Source of the DNA: Bdellovibrio reynosensis
GTDB taxonomy: Bacteria; Bdellovibrionota; Bdellovibrionia; Bdellovibrionales; Bdellovibrionaceae
Direction of reading: 5' to 3'
NCBI RefSeq assembly: GCF_022814725.1
Contig: NZ_CP093442.1
Span: 1,426,001 to 1,490,000 of the forward strand
Length of the DNA: 64,000 nucleotides
The notes beneath the pieces are model-generated. The model was given only the letters and a program-made list of their open reading frames with translations. It had not been told where the DNA came from and did no database searches. Shown here piece by piece: positions 17,642 to 27,300 of the stretch. Position numbers and translations under genes: made by a program. The stretch's first letter is position 1. Each line of letters starts with the position of its first letter.

Positions 17642-17802
17642 GATTTGGCGTATAGGAGTGGAGTAGCTTAGGTCTCCTCCTCCAAGAGCACGCCGTCCGG
17701 GCTCAGTCGTCGCCGCAGCTACGCTGCGGTTCGCGCATCCATGCGCCGACGAAGGCTCTTTCCGTATGAGGCCTAAGCTACTCCACTCCTATACGCCAAA
17801 TC
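17642..17802. repeat. Structured repeat family B, copy 1 (minus orientation)
   Basis: Perfect 31-bp inverted arms (17642-17672 and 17772-17802) enclose a ~99-nt core. Read on the minus strand, the core contains TACGGAAAGAG, CCTTCGTCGGCGC, AACCGCAGC...GCTGCGGCGACGA and TGAGCC...GGCGTGC.TCTTG, all shared with copy 2. Internal hairpins are GCCGCAGC/GCTGCGG and GCGCAT/ATGCGC. It begins 19 nt after the PLD gene stop. No open frame of interest is in it. Confidence 0.85.
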
Positions 17803-18026
17803 TGTTCAAAACAAAGATCTAGCTTCGATAGTAATACCAATTAAGATTACAAACATATTTTAGTCTTAAGGCGCAGACCAAATTGAAAGAAAAGACACCA
17901 ACAAAAAGCATCCATTTCTTCGTCAAAAAAAAATGTAAATCAAATCACCTAAAAGACCTTAAATCATTAATCGCCTACACCTGAAATTCATCCAAAGTTT
18001 TCTACCTCAATTCACAAATGTCGTGC

Positions 18027-18240
18027 GGCGAGGCTGGGTAGTACGGAAAGAGGCCTTCGTCGGCGCCACGATGGCGCGCCAAAAATAGCAGGATGCTATT
18101 TTTGCGCGTAAGCCCCGAAGGGGTTGAGGGCAGGAGCCCTCAACAACCGCAGCAAAGCTGCGGCGACGATGAGCCAGGATGGCGTGCCTCTTGAAGCTAC
18201 TAGGAATAGCAAAGTGCCAGGCACAGAGCCCAGCCTTGCC
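18027..18240. repeat. Structured repeat family B, copy 2 (plus orientation)
   Basis: Outer arms GGCGAGGCTGGG (18027-18038) and CCCAGCCTTGCC (18229-18240) pair with one G-T, but differ in sequence from the arms of copy 1. The core (TACGGAAAGAGGCCTTCGTC ... AACCGCAG..CTGCGGCGACGA) aligns with copy 1 except for a ~65-nt insertion carrying three extra hairpins: AAAAATAGC/GCTATTTTT, CCCC/GGGG and TTGAGGGC/GCCCTCAA. It ends 36 nt from the hslO stop. The AT-rich spacer 17803-18026 between the copies shows nothing else. Confidence 0.85.
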
Positions 18241-18275
18241 GACACCGAGGACCGCAGCGCTTGAGCTAGTAAAGC

Positions 18276-19175
18276 TTAGTGCATGGATTCTTTGTGAACG
18301 CGATCCTTGATCGAAGAAATTTCGGCGACAGTGACGACGTAAGGTTTGCCGCAGATTTGGCAAGTGACGTTGGCGTCTTCTTTTTTGGTGATCATGTCTT
18401 GGAGTTCTTCTTCGCCCAAAGTTTCAAGGGCTCTGATGACGCGCTCTTGTGTGCAAGGACAGTAGTATTCGATTGGATAATCGTGTGGAAGTTCTTCAAA
18501 CTCGATACCTTCCATAAAGGGCTTAACCAGATCGATGGGTTGAGCACCGTCTAACAACATTTTTGAAATGTTTGGTTTTTTCTCGTCGTAATTTTTTTGA
18601 ATAAGTTCAACCACAGATTCTTCAACCCCCGGCATGACTTCAATCAAAACTCCGCCGGCTGTTTCAACTTTTCCGTTGGTATCAAGATACACACCCAAAG
18701 CTACAAGCGAACGAATCTGATGGGATTGATGTAAGTAGTGCGCGATGTCCTGCCCAATTTCACCGCTGACCAATTCCACAGTTCCGTGGAAAGGTTGTTT
18801 TTGGAATGGTTGATGACGAGCAACACTTAAAGTCCCATTACCAAGGGCTTCTTTAAGACTTAAACCGTTATCATAGTTTGGTGGTTGATATTGTGGGTTT
18901 GGAGTGTAACCACGCACGTGGCCTTCAAACGAAGCTTCGGCATACACACTTTGCAATGCACCGTTACCACGGAACAACAAGCCTACCATTTGACCGTCTT
19001 TAAGTTGTGAGGCCATTAATAGAGCCCCAACCATGCTGCGTCCCACCGCCACTGATGCAATCGGATATGTATTTTGCAAGCTTTGCATGTGTTTAACAAC
19101 TTCAGAAGCATTCACCGCGGCAATTCTCAACGTAAGATCTTTAGAAACAAAACGATGAACACGTTCTTTACTCAT
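18276..19175 (-). CDS. hslO: Hsp33 redox-regulated chaperone
   Basis: A 299-residue protein with the Hsp33 zinc-binding switch: Cys239-x-Cys241 (YYCPCTQER) and Cys272-x-x-Cys275 (CQICGKPY). Reduced Hsp33 binds zinc and is inactive; oxidative unfolding of this C-terminal region turns it into a holdase for aggregating proteins in the cytoplasm. N-terminal motifs also fit (ASQLKDGQMVGLLFRGNG, GVYLDTNGKVETAGGVLIEVMPG). Length is normal for the family. Monocistronic, convergent with the PLD gene, with repeat family B between them. The start at the ATG at 19175 is supported by a complete N-terminus. Confidence 0.95.
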   Translation of the reverse strand: MSKERVHRFVSKDLTLRIAAVNASEVVKHMQSLQNTYPIASVAVGRSMVGALLMASQLKDGQMVGLLFRGNGALQSVYAEASFEGHVRGYTPNPQYQPPNYDNGLSLKEALGNGTLSVARHQPFQKQPFHGTVELVSGEIGQDIAHYLHQSHQIRSLVALGVYLDTNGKVETAGGVLIEVMPGVEESVVELIQKNYDEKKPNISKMLLDGAQPIDLVKPFMEGIEFEELPHDYPIEYYCPCTQERVIRALETLGEEELQDMITKKEDANVTCQICGKPYVVTVAEISSIKDRVHKESMH

Positions 19176-19272
19176 GACAAACTCCCGAAAACGGTGGAAA
19201 ACTATGGAACTTAAATGGGTACAGGCAAACTAACAAAGCCCCCGTTGAAATTCAAGCAGAGAGAACTTAAGA

Positions 19273-19764
19273 ATGAAGATCTACCTCTTCCGACATGCGC
19301 AAAAAGCCATGGATTTTTCTGGCGATCCTGATTTAACTGCAGAGGGACATGCCCAAGCTTCTCGTTTGCTTGATAAAGTTCTTAAAGGCGAACTTCCGCG
19401 CCCTATGGAATTATGGGTTTCTCCGAAAAAAAGAACCCACAGCACTTTCCGTCCGCTTTCACAACATTTTGATTTGCAAATGCAAACCCATGAAGGTCTT
19501 CTAGAACAAAAGGGCGACGAAAATTTGACAGAGTTCCGCGAACGCATCGCCAAACTTTTTGCAGAAGCTGCGACCCACGCAGACTCGGTGATTTTTATGT
19601 GCTCACATTACGACGTGGTGGTGGAAGCGATGGTTGCCATCCCCTGCTCTACGGATTTGACGGGCCCTGAGTTTGCACAATGGTATCCATGCCAATATGC
19701 GGGCTTTCAATCAAGTCCCGACGGAGTTTTTGATTTTATCGAATTAAAAAGGATCGCTTTATGA
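19273..19764 (+). CDS. SixA-like histidine phosphatase
   Basis: The 163-residue protein begins IYLFRHAQKAMDFSGDPDLT, the RHG/RHA phosphatase signature (catalytic His in RHA), followed by LTAEGHAQASRL and the second active-site His in MCSHYDVVV. The size fits phosphohistidine phosphatases such as SixA, which dephosphorylate histidine phosphotransfer proteins; other small-molecule substrates are possible. No signal peptide. It overlaps the FAH gene by ATGA (19761-19764), so the two are translationally coupled. Confidence 0.8.
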   Translation: MKIYLFRHAQKAMDFSGDPDLTAEGHAQASRLLDKVLKGELPRPMELWVSPKKRTHSTFRPLSQHFDLQMQTHEGLLEQKGDENLTEFRERIAKLFAEAATHADSVIFMCSHYDVVVEAMVAIPCSTDLTGPEFAQWYPCQYAGFQSSPDGVFDFIELKRIAL

Positions 19765-20348
19765 TTCAAAATATCTGGGCCGTAGGCCGCAACTATGCTG
19801 AACACGCCAAAGAACTTGGAAACGAAATTCCAACAGAGCCCATGATATTTCTAAAAGCCGGCAGCACGGCAACCTTGGCATCCAAAGATTTACACCTGCC
19901 AACCTGGGATAGCGAAATTCATCACGAGGTTGAGCTTGCATTGCAATTTGATGAAAACCTGCAAATCGATGAAGCCTGCCTTGCTTTAGATTTAACAGAC
20001 CGAAAAAAACAGAATGAATTAAAAGCCAAAGGTCATCCATGGACCTTAGCAAAAAGTTTTATAGACTCTTGCCCGCTTTCAAATTTTTTCCCAGTAAACG
20101 ATTTAGAAGAACTGAAAAACTTAGAAATCACTCTGAAAATCAACAACGAAGTCCGTCAGAAAGGCAACACAAACCAAATGATTTTTAGGATCGAAGATTT
20201 AATTAACTTCGTAAAAAAACATTTCCCCGTTCAACCGGGTGACTTGCTTTTAACAGGAACACCCTCTGGCGTAGGACCGATCAAAAAAGGCGACATCCTA
20301 GAAGCAGAACTTAAAACAAAAATGATGCACACGTGGAAGGCCCAATAA
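19761..20348 (+). CDS. Fumarylacetoacetate hydrolase-family protein
   Basis: A 195-residue protein with FAH-fold features: VGRNYAEHAKELGNE, a metal-binding IHHEVELAL (E-x-E pattern), ALDLTDRKKQ, LAKSFIDSCPLS and LLTGTPSGVGPIKKGD near the C-terminus. Family members hydrolyse, decarboxylate or hydrate 2-oxo acids such as acylpyruvates, with a divalent metal. It is at the short end of the family (usual 200-280). It lies between a phosphatase gene (ATGA overlap) and an outer-membrane protein gene that starts immediately after its stop. Substrate unknown; cytoplasmic. Confidence 0.85.
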   Translation: MIQNIWAVGRNYAEHAKELGNEIPTEPMIFLKAGSTATLASKDLHLPTWDSEIHHEVELALQFDENLQIDEACLALDLTDRKKQNELKAKGHPWTLAKSFIDSCPLSNFFPVNDLEELKNLEITLKINNEVRQKGNTNQMIFRIEDLINFVKKHFPVQPGDLLLTGTPSGVGPIKKGDILEAELKTKMMHTWKAQ

Positions 20349-20969
20349 ATGAAAAAGCTCTCCCTATCTATTTTCCATTTTCTATTTTTCATACTCTGCG
20401 CGGCCGCCCTAGGCGGATGCGCCCTGGGTCCTTTAGCAAACCATGAAACGGCACGATCTGTCGGCAAAGGAATGCATGAACTTTCCTTCGGCGCAGGTAA
20501 TGCTCCACCGTTTTTTAAATGGAGTTATGGGGCTACTGAAAATTTTGATTTAGGTTTGCACGCTGAAGCGACCAGCATCGGGATTCGCGGCAAATATTCA
20601 TTCATCAATCAAACTCAAGGCGTGTCGTTTGCCGGCGCCTTAGGGATTGGTAATTCTATCGGCGGTTCCCACCAGTACGGCGACCTTTTGGTCAGTGGCG
20701 TATATAACTGGTTTGAACCTTACGGAGCCGTTCGTTATGCCCACGTCAACACGGATCCTTTTGAACTTAAGGATAAGGACACAGGAAACGTTTTCTTTGA
20801 AACTGACGAATACGAATACAACTATGCGCAAGTCTTCTTAGGCAGCCGTTTCTGGTTTTCCCCTAAATGGTATTTAGGCTTGGAATTTTCTGCAGTGAAG
20901 CCTATTTCATCAAAGCTTAATATCGGCGGAACCAGCCTGCTTACGGTCGGTTTAGGAGTCCGATTCTAA
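20349..20969 (+). CDS. Outer-membrane beta-barrel lipoprotein
   Basis: The 206-residue precursor has lipobox LGGC. The remainder alternates short amphipathic beta-strand-like segments rich in Gly, Tyr and Phe (GKYSFINQTQGVSFAGALG, YGAVRYAHVNTD, AQVFLGSRFWFSP) and ends in an aromatic strand (LLTVGLGVRF), typical of a small barrel. It begins right behind the FAH stop codon. Role unknown; a lipidated barrel-like protein is somewhat unusual. Confidence 0.65.
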   Translation: MKKLSLSIFHFLFFILCAAALGGCALGPLANHETARSVGKGMHELSFGAGNAPPFFKWSYGATENFDLGLHAEATSIGIRGKYSFINQTQGVSFAGALGIGNSIGGSHQYGDLLVSGVYNWFEPYGAVRYAHVNTDPFELKDKDTGNVFFETDEYEYNYAQVFLGSRFWFSPKWYLGLEFSAVKPISSKLNIGGTSLLTVGLGVRF

Positions 20970-20984
20970 ACTGTTAACGCAGAT

Positions 20985-21007
20985 GGCTAGATTCTTCTAT
21001 TCTAGCC
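20985..21007 (+). terminator. Terminator-like hairpin
   Basis: GGCTAGA and TCTAGCC pair across a 9-nt loop, 15 nt after the stop at 20969. Only a short T-run follows, so termination is probable but not certain. Confidence 0.5.
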
Positions 21008-21082
21008 GCCTTTGATCCAGCAAAGTCCTTGAGTTTTACCACTTCCAGAGGGAATATGCGGCCCTCAGTTTGAGGTAAAAAT

Positions 21083-24031
21083 ATGAACGATATTCAGTCG
21101 CAAATCGTCGCCCGTGGCGAAGAGATTTTGAAGCGTATGGAAGGCCAATCTAAGGCATCCATTTTTTCTAAAGATTTCTGGTATGGCTCCATCATGGAAT
21201 GGAGTATGAAAAATGAAAAATTCAAAACAAACATGTTCCGCTTCGTGGACGTACTTCCATCCATCAATTCTGGTGATGAAGTTTCTCGTCACTTAAAAGA
21301 ATATTTCTCTGAAGATGGTGGAACTCTTCCTCCGGTATTCAACGTGGGCTTGGGACTTGGTTCCTTAGCTCCAGGTTTGATGGCCAACGCGATTAAGAAA
21401 AACGTGATGGGCATGGCAAAAATGTTCATCACTGGTGAAAGCCCTGATGAGGCTTTGCCGGTTCTTAAAAAAGCGCGCAAAAACAAAATGACTTTCACGG
21501 TAGACATTTTAGGTGAAGCGACTCTTTCTGAAAAAGAAGCGCAAGATTATACCAATCGCTACATGGAACTTATCACATGGCTTGCGAAAGACGCGCAAAA
21601 CTGGGATGAGATTCCACAACTAGATCGCGATCACGAAGGGGCTATTCCTAAAGTGAACGTGTCCGTGAAAATGACGGCTCTTTATTCCCAAATCAAAGAC
21701 TTGGCTTGGGATGAATCTAAAAAAATCCTTAAAGATCGCATGCGCCCTGTTTTCCGTCTTGGTATGGAAAAAGGCGTCTTCATCAATTTGGATATGGAAC
21801 AATACTCTGTAAAACATCTAACACTTGAAGTTTTCACAGAACTTATCAACGAGCCTGAATTTAAAAACTATAAATTCTTTGGTGTCGTGATCCAGGCTTA
21901 CCTTCGTGACTCATTTGAAGACTGCAAAGCTTTGACAGAGTTCGCGCAAAAACGTGGCACTCCATTCTGGATTCGTCTGGTGAAAGGTGCTTACTGGGAT
22001 TATGAAACCATTGATGCTGAACAACGTGGCTGGCCAGTTCCTGTTTATACGAACAAAGCCGAATCAGACGCAAACTACGAAGCATGCGCTAAGTACTTGC
22101 TAGAAAATATTAAAACCATCCGCCCTGCTTTTGCGTCCCACAACGTAAGATCTTTGGCGGCATGTATGGTTTACGCAGAAAAACTAAACATCCCGAAAGA
22201 AGCTTTGGAATTCCAAATGCTTTACGGAATGGCGGAACCAATTAAGAAAACTGTGGTCGACATGGGCTACCGTTTGCGTGAATACGCTCCGGTGGGTGAA
22301 TTGATCCCAGGTATGGCGTACCTAGTTCGTCGTTTACTTGAAAACACTTCCAATGAATCTTGGCTTCGCGGAAAATTCGCTGATGGAAAAACCACAGCAG
22401 AACTTTTAAAAGATCCTGCTCAAGGTCTGACTCCGACTTCACCGATCATTCCTAAAAAAGCGAACAAGTTCTATAACGAACCTCTTCTAGATTTCGCTGT
22501 AAAAGCGGATCGCGAAAAAATGCATAAAGCATTGGCTGACATGAAAGCGTCATTGCCAGTGAACGTGCCCGCGATGATTAACAACAAAGAAATTCGCTCT
22601 GAAAAAATCTTTGATCGCGTGAATCCTTCTGAGGCTTCGCAAGTTGTTGGTAAAATTTCAATGGCAACAGTTGAGCACGCGGAACTTGCGATGCAAGCAG
22701 CCCACACGGCTTACCAAACTTGGAAGAACGTGCCTGCTGAACAGCGCGCAGCTTTAGTTGATAAACTTGCTGACATCATGGTTCGTGATCGCTTTAAACT
22801 TATTGCGACGCAAGTTCTTGAGGTGGGTAAACCATGGGCTGAGGCTGATGGCGACGTGGCTGAAGCGATCGACTTCTGCCGCTACTACGCTCGTAATATG
22901 CGTGAACTGCAAAAACCACTTCGCGTGGGCGGACTTCCTGGTGAAGTTTCCCATTACATTTATAAATCTCGTGGTGTCACTGCGGTGATCGCGCCATGGA
23001 ACTTCCCGCTTGCGATCCTTGCCGGAATGGTTACAGCAGCAGCTGTTGCTGGTAACACTGTGGTGATGAAACCTGCAGAACAATCAACTGTGGTTGCTTG
23101 GGGATTAATGAAAATGATCCAAGAAGCCGGCTTCCCACAAGGTGTTATCAACTTCCTTCCTGGTTTTGGTGAAGAAGTTGGTGAATACATCGTGAATCAC
23201 AAACACACGACGACAATTGCCTTCACAGGATCTAAAGCGGTGGGTTTACATATCTTAAACCGCGCTTCGCAAGTTCAACCGGGTCAAACCCATGTCAAAC
23301 GCTGCATTATCGAAATGGGTGGTAAAAACGCCGTGATCATCGATAACGATGCGGATCTTGATGAGGCCGTCGACGGGGTCCTTTACTCTGCATTCGGTTA
23401 CGCTGGACAAAAATGTTCTGCTGCAAGCCGCGTGATTGTACTAGATGAAGTTTACGAGCGTTTCGTAGAGCGTTTGGTTGAAGCCGCAAAATCAATTGAG
23501 ATTTTACCTGCGGAAAATCCAAAATCTTACATGGGACCTGTGGTTGATAAAGAAGCCTATGATCGTATTCTTGGCACTATTGCTGAGGGCGAAAAAAACC
23601 ATAAGCTTTTATTTAAAGCCCATGTTCCAAGCACTGGATTCTTTGCGCCACCAACAATCTTTGGTGATGTCCCAGGCGACGCGAAGCTTGCTCAACAAGA
23701 GATCTTCGGGCCGGTTGTGACAGTGATTCGCGCGAAAGACCTGGATCAAGCCCTGCAAATCGCGAATAGCACTGAATATGCACTAACAGGTGGTATCTTC
23801 TCTCGCAGCCCTGCTAACATCGCTCGCGTGAAAAACGAGCTTGAGGTTGGGAACTTGTACGTGAACCGCGGCATCACAGGTGCCATGGTGGATCGCCATC
23901 CATTTGGTGGTTACAAAATGTCAGGTGTTGGTTCTAAAACCGGCGGTCCTGATTATTTGAAACAATATATGGAACCGATTGCAGTGACAGAAAATACTTT
24001 GCGCCGTGGTTTTGCTCCGGCCGAAGAATAG
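21083..24031 (+). CDS. putA: Bifunctional proline dehydrogenase / P5C dehydrogenase
   Basis: Oxidises proline to glutamate in two steps. The FAD-dependent proline dehydrogenase barrel occupies about residues 60-450, with the signature YRLREYAPVGELIPG then YLVRRLLENTSNESW. The NAD-dependent aldehyde dehydrogenase half (about 500-960) has VIAPWNFPLAI, FTGSKAVG, EMGGKNAVI and the catalytic Cys778 in GYAGQKCSAASR. The protein is 982 residues and lacks the N-terminal ribbon-helix-helix DNA-binding domain of enterobacterial PutA, so it is a short, non-repressor type. GAGGT precedes the ATG. Amino-acid oxidation of this kind suits an organism living on protein. Peripheral membrane or cytoplasmic. 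Confidence 0.95.
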   Translation: MNDIQSQIVARGEEILKRMEGQSKASIFSKDFWYGSIMEWSMKNEKFKTNMFRFVDVLPSINSGDEVSRHLKEYFSEDGGTLPPVFNVGLGLGSLAPGLMANAIKKNVMGMAKMFITGESPDEALPVLKKARKNKMTFTVDILGEATLSEKEAQDYTNRYMELITWLAKDAQNWDEIPQLDRDHEGAIPKVNVSVKMTALYSQIKDLAWDESKKILKDRMRPVFRLGMEKGVFINLDMEQYSVKHLTLEVFTELINEPEFKNYKFFGVVIQAYLRDSFEDCKALTEFAQKRGTPFWIRLVKGAYWDYETIDAEQRGWPVPVYTNKAESDANYEACAKYLLENIKTIRPAFASHNVRSLAACMVYAEKLNIPKEALEFQMLYGMAEPIKKTVVDMGYRLREYAPVGELIPGMAYLVRRLLENTSNESWLRGKFADGKTTAELLKDPAQGLTPTSPIIPKKANKFYNEPLLDFAVKADREKMHKALADMKASLPVNVPAMINNKEIRSEKIFDRVNPSEASQVVGKISMATVEHAELAMQAAHTAYQTWKNVPAEQRAALVDKLADIMVRDRFKLIATQVLEVGKPWAEADGDVAEAIDFCRYYARNMRELQKPLRVGGLPGEVSHYIYKSRGVTAVIAPWNFPLAILAGMVTAAAVAGNTVVMKPAEQSTVVAWGLMKMIQEAGFPQGVINFLPGFGEEVGEYIVNHKHTTTIAFTGSKAVGLHILNRASQVQPGQTHVKRCIIEMGGKNAVIIDNDADLDEAVDGVLYSAFGYAGQKCSAASRVIVLDEVYERFVERLVEAAKSIEILPAENPKSYMGPVVDKEAYDRILGTIAEGEKNHKLLFKAHVPSTGFFAPPTIFGDVPGDAKLAQQEIFGPVVTVIRAKDLDQALQIANSTEYALTGGIFSRSPANIARVKNELEVGNLYVNRGITGAMVDRHPFGGYKMSGVGSKTGGPDYLKQYMEPIAVTENTLRRGFAPAEE

Positions 24032-24058
24032 TTTTTAGAAAAGTTCTAATATCTAAAG

Positions 24059-24093
24059 GCCTCTACTTCACTAAAGAATAGAGGCTTTTTTTT
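24059..24093 (+). terminator. Intrinsic terminator of putA
   Basis: GCCTCTA (24059-24065) pairs with TAGAGGC (24079-24085), followed by eight T residues. Confidence 0.9.
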
Positions 24094-24265
24094 AACTAAA
24101 ATCTTCAGCCTTTTTCAATTTTTCAACTATCGCAAACTGTTGATTACCCTTCAGAAATGTTAGCGAAATCTATATTCAGCGTTTTGTTTTCTTGGTACCT
24201 ACGCAGCGATTTGATCTCGTTAAAGATCTGAACAGAGCTGTAAGTCTTACAAGCTTCTGCCTACC

Positions 24266-24287
24266 CGCCTTCGCTAAAGCTTCGGCG
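24266..24287. repeat. Short palindromic dispersed-repeat-like sequence
   Basis: CGCC-TTC-GC-TAAA-GC-TTC-GGCG is a symmetric imperfect palindrome in the gap 24094-24397. It resembles short palindromic sequences I recall from many bacterial genomes, but I cannot confirm that it is repeated here. The rest of that gap is AT-rich and without a visible gene. Confidence 0.35.
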
Positions 24288-24397
24288 TGGCAAGCCCCGC
24301 GCGACTCAAATTCATAAATTATGGCCCGCTCTTTGCTTTTCTCGAGGAGCGGATTGAACCGAGGTTCGTTTTAACACCACCCTTGAAGGGATGTATT

Positions 24398-27300
24398 ATG
24401 CTGCAAATTAAACTCCTCATCGCCACCCTAGCGGGTTTGCTTATAGCCTCCCGTGCTAGTGCCGAGAGCGTCTCTCTGCCTTTGAATAGCATTAAAAAAC
24501 CCGCTTCGGATTTAATCAACACTTCTGGACAAGCCGTGGATGTGGGGCAAGCAGCAGCCCTTGCACAACAGGGTAAAGATCTTAGCGTTTTAAATCCCTT
24601 AGAAAATAAAATGTGGCAAAACCGCATTTATCCAGCCATCGAAGAAGCACCAGGCACATACCCCACCGGCACAAAAGGTGTTCAATTCCTTTCAGAAGAA
24701 GCCGCCTTGCCATTCACCTACATGTCCCGAGTTCAGTCCCTTGAAAATCCAAATCTTTTTTATCGCCTAAGTTTAAGTCGTTTGACCCACACTGTCCTTA
24801 TGCGCGCGGCTTTGTTGCGCAAATTGGGATATTACCTCCCGTCACCAAAGTATTATAAAAACCTGCGCCTTTATTTTAGAAACGAAGAAGAAAAGAAAAC
24901 GTTCCTTTCAAATGCCCAGGAATCCATGATCTCTGACTTTGAAAGTCGCGGGTGGGTGGTGGAAGACAATAAAGAAAATCACTCCGTTGTATTTTCTGAC
25001 GCTGTTCTTGAACCAGCGATGGCTGAATACTTTGATATTCATTGGGGATATGCTCCAGATCCAAACAATCCAAAACAACTTCCCGCAGTTCAACGCTATT
25101 CCCGTTACAGAGCTTACCGTGCTTTAATTCTGCCGTTTTCTTTGGTGGAAGTTCCAGAAAGTATCAATCGCTTTTCTGCCAAATTCGGTTCTATTCTTTC
25201 AGGACATGTTGTGATCAATCATCCTTCGGCAGAATCTTTTTCAGCTGCAAGTTACGAGGATGTGCGCTGGTTAGTGCGCCGTCTTTCAGAATTCCGCTAT
25301 AATGATTTTGCTGACATCGTTCGTGCCGGCGCGTTCCCCCCAGAGTTAGAAGGTTTAATTCTTGCTAAACTTTTACACCGTGCTCACAATGCTTTAGAGT
25401 TATTTAGTCTTAAAAACACAGCAGGATGGCCACTGCCTGACTTAAACCTAACTTCACATTCGGGTTTAGTGACGAACGGTAAGGTCACTCGCGAATTTGT
25501 TCCGGGCTTTCCGCAGCGTTTTGCCCATGGGGATCGTCAATCCCCGTTCCAAGATGGTGACTTAAATCGTTATATGGGAATTCGCGGTAAATCCGCAGCC
25601 ATCAGCACCGTTCTTAATCACATCAACGAAAAGTTAGACTTATTATCTGTCGGCGATCTTTATCAAGGACGCCGTGAAGAAATGACCCAAAGAATTCTTC
25701 AGCACATACGCGAACGTCCTTATGAACCTCTATATCAAAAGGTCGAAGCTTGGGGCGGACCCGTGGGGGGATTTAATTTAGCGGCTACCCGCCATGTCAC
25801 GACAGGCACCTACTTCGGCAGCTCGGCACCGATTCAGCTTGTAGATAACGTCAGTGTTGCCGGTCGCTTGGGTTACTTTATGACTTTAGAGGGGCTGCCG
25901 AAAATCAGTCCTTTCGGTGGCGCCAATATCATGGTGATGCGTGATTACACTCACGTTCGTCCTTTAAATTCTTTGCAAGAGGGAACGAAGGTTTCGTGGA
26001 AAGACCTTTTAATCCCACGCTTCATGAAGAAACTAGCAAGCGTATTAGATCAAAACGAATTAATTAAATCCACCGAAGAAGGAAAACCAGACCGCCAGCC
26101 GCTAGATGCTTTCTTAGCAGAATTGCGTGAAGGCGAAGTGTTCACCATCACTGATTCGATCGCGCTGTCTGCTTATGCCCAAGCTTCTTCGTCCCTTGAT
26201 GTGTTGTTGGGTATTTCACCTTTAAATTACTTAAATTCAGTGGCTGTGGGCGTGGATGGCAATCGCGCGATCCTTCGACAAACAAGCTTTATGCGCACCA
26301 AAGAAGGTATTCAAGTTTACGTTCGTTCGCAAACGGCGAAAGCCCTGGGAATGAGCTTAGATCTTAATTACTTCATCAACGTGATGCGCGTCCGTGCCAG
26401 CACAACTTGGGCTGACTTAAGCACCGATGCCTTCGTTATTGATTACAATCCTGAATATGCTGAATACATTGATTCAGAAAACAAGGATGCTAAGTTCGTT
26501 AAAGAATTCATTAGAACACGCGACAATTTAAAACCCGCTTTACGCGCGCTTTTTAAAGAAAATGATCCTGAAATTCTATATGCTCGGTTTCAGCATAGAA
26601 AATTTGAAATTGATCATGACTTAAAAACTCGCGAGGTCAGAACTAAACTTTTTGCCCTAAGAGTGAACAAGTTTAATGAAGATCATCTTTTAAAAATCCT
26701 GTATCCCCGCAGTGAGGAAGCTCCTGACTTAAATCCTCAAGACGAGGAAATCACCCTTTTTGCAAATAAACGTGGGGAATTGAAAGGCCGTGATCTTTTA
26801 GGTTTTGCCTTTGATTGGTTTGAAGGAATCATGAACAAATGGTCACCGAAAGCCCGAGTAGACCTAGCCCGTTCAGATGATCCAAACCCGGCCAACACAC
26901 CTTTTGGTAAAGCGTACTGGAGAACTGTCGTCACCGAATCTGATCTTACAAAAAATGCGGAACAGTACCCGTCAGTGGCGATTGTCCAGCACGTATGGGG
27001 CGGTTGGCATTTAAACCGCAAAAAGTTTTTAAAACTTATTGATGAAGTTCAAGGCGAGCTAAAAGATTCGCCCGTGGCATCTTACCGTCTGATAGAAAAA
27101 GAAGCCTTTGCCAATGTGACAGCGATCGACTTTTATCGTATCACTGCAAATCTTTCGATTTTGCCAGGAGGCTTAGATAAAATCCGTGATCTGATTTTAC
27201 AACCTGACCAAGATGGAAAATCCGTTCCAAAAGCAAAGTTCATCGGTCGTTTATTCCAAAAGCTGAGCGAGAAAATGGGCCGTCACGCCCGTCCCCATGA

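Noticed and set aside
18007-18363. A minus-strand frame of 118 codons through family B copy 2 into hslO
   Set aside because: It runs antiparallel through stems and overlaps the real hslO coding frame; no start signal.
24287-24397. A longer N-terminus for the 1134-residue secreted protein
   Set aside because: It would start inside a palindromic element, has no ribosome binding site and would bury the signal peptide.
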